DNA of 6,655 nt from Aminipila sp051883075. Its GTDB lineage: Bacteria; Bacillota; Clostridia; Peptostreptococcales; Anaerovoracaceae. Position numbers and translations under genes: made by a program. This document shows, in pieces, positions 6,542 through 6,655 of this stretch (positions are counted from its first letter, which is position 1; each line of letters starts with the position of its first letter). The stretch is from assembly GCA_051883075.1 (NCBI GenBank), contig JBJETA010000166.1:1-6655 (forward strand), in the 5' to 3' direction. The notes below the pieces were generated by a model, which worked only from the letters and a program-made list of their open reading frames with translations, searched no databases and was not told where the DNA came from.

Positions 6542-6655
6542 CTACTCTTCTATTTTCAGGATTGAAACCTCATAAGCCGTTTTCGTCATTGCATTTCCTT
6601 CCTCATCATGCTTTTTATATTCACGGCTCTGTATTCTCCCTGTAACGCACAGCTT
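6542..6655 (-). CDS. C-terminal fragment of a protein resembling an OB-fold single-stranded-DNA-binding protein
   Basis: The last 37 codons of a minus-strand gene enter from the right edge and end in TAG at 6544-6542. The frame is open to the window end. The peptide begins KLCVTGRIQSREYKK and ends TAYEVSILKIEE. A V-x-G-R-I-Q-S-R-x-Y stretch followed by an acidic turn and a beta strand is typical of the last strands of the OB fold in bacterial SSB proteins (usually written GRIQTRSYxDKxG, then a T-E-V-type strand). The protein stops right after the fold: there is no glycine-rich linker and no acidic DDDIPF-like tail, so it would not be a standard housekeeping SSB. A PriB-like or accessory SSB paralogue is possible. 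The main part of the gene is outside the window, so the family call rests on about 30 residues. That this is a real coding end is more certain than what it encodes. Confidence 0.5.
   Translation of the reverse strand, partial: KLCVTGRIQSREYKKHDEEGNAMTKTAYEVSILKIEE

Noticed and set aside
1..6655. Mobile element, CRISPR array, tRNA/rRNA or defence gene
   Set aside because: No spaced repeat arrays, transposase motifs, terminal repeats, tRNA-like folds or rRNA segments are visible. The window is almost fully explained by conserved genes with uniform base composition.

Overview
The window is a compact, single-direction block of housekeeping genes, all on the minus strand. Read in the direction of transcription (high to low coordinates) the order is: the 3' end of a small gene resembling a single-stranded-DNA-binding protein (6655-6542), then plsX (phospholipid synthesis), rnc (RNase III), smc (chromosome condensation), ftsY (signal recognition particle receptor), and the 5' end of der/engA (ribosome-assembly GTPase, cut off at position 1). 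The plsX-rnc-smc-ftsY order, the moderate base composition, the strong GGAGG-type ribosome binding sites and the short FtsY without a long acidic N-terminal domain all point to a low-to-moderate GC Firmicute, most likely class Clostridia. I cannot resolve the family from the sequence alone.

Layout. The only real intergenic stretch is 6343-6541 (about 200 bp). It carries a minus-strand extended -10 promoter (6501-6509), a 12-bp AT palindrome just upstream of it (6528-6539), and a perfect 9-bp hairpin (6455-6476) that would lie near the start of the transcript leading to plsX. From plsX onward the genes are chained: plsX/rnc overlap by 8 bp, rnc/smc overlap by 11 bp (with the start preferred here), smc/ftsY are 12 bp apart, and ftsY/der overlap by 8 bp. 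No terminator is visible inside the chain and transcription must continue past the left edge of the window. This looks like one translationally coupled operon.

How the genes relate. PlsX makes acyl-phosphate for membrane lipid synthesis, RNase III processes rRNA and other double-stranded RNA, SMC organises the chromosome, FtsY docks ribosomes making membrane proteins, and Der acts in 50S subunit assembly. They do not form a pathway; they form a growth-linked operon whose core order is widely conserved. Local departures from the common arrangement are the absence of acpP between plsX and rnc, the absence of rpmF directly upstream of plsX, and der directly behind ftsY.

I looked for a novel system on both strands and found none. 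All long plus-strand open frames are antisense shadows of the minus-strand genes. The items worth a second look are the plsX leader and promoter region, the SSB-like fragment without an acidic tail, the operon composition, and one substitution in a conserved FtsY motif.
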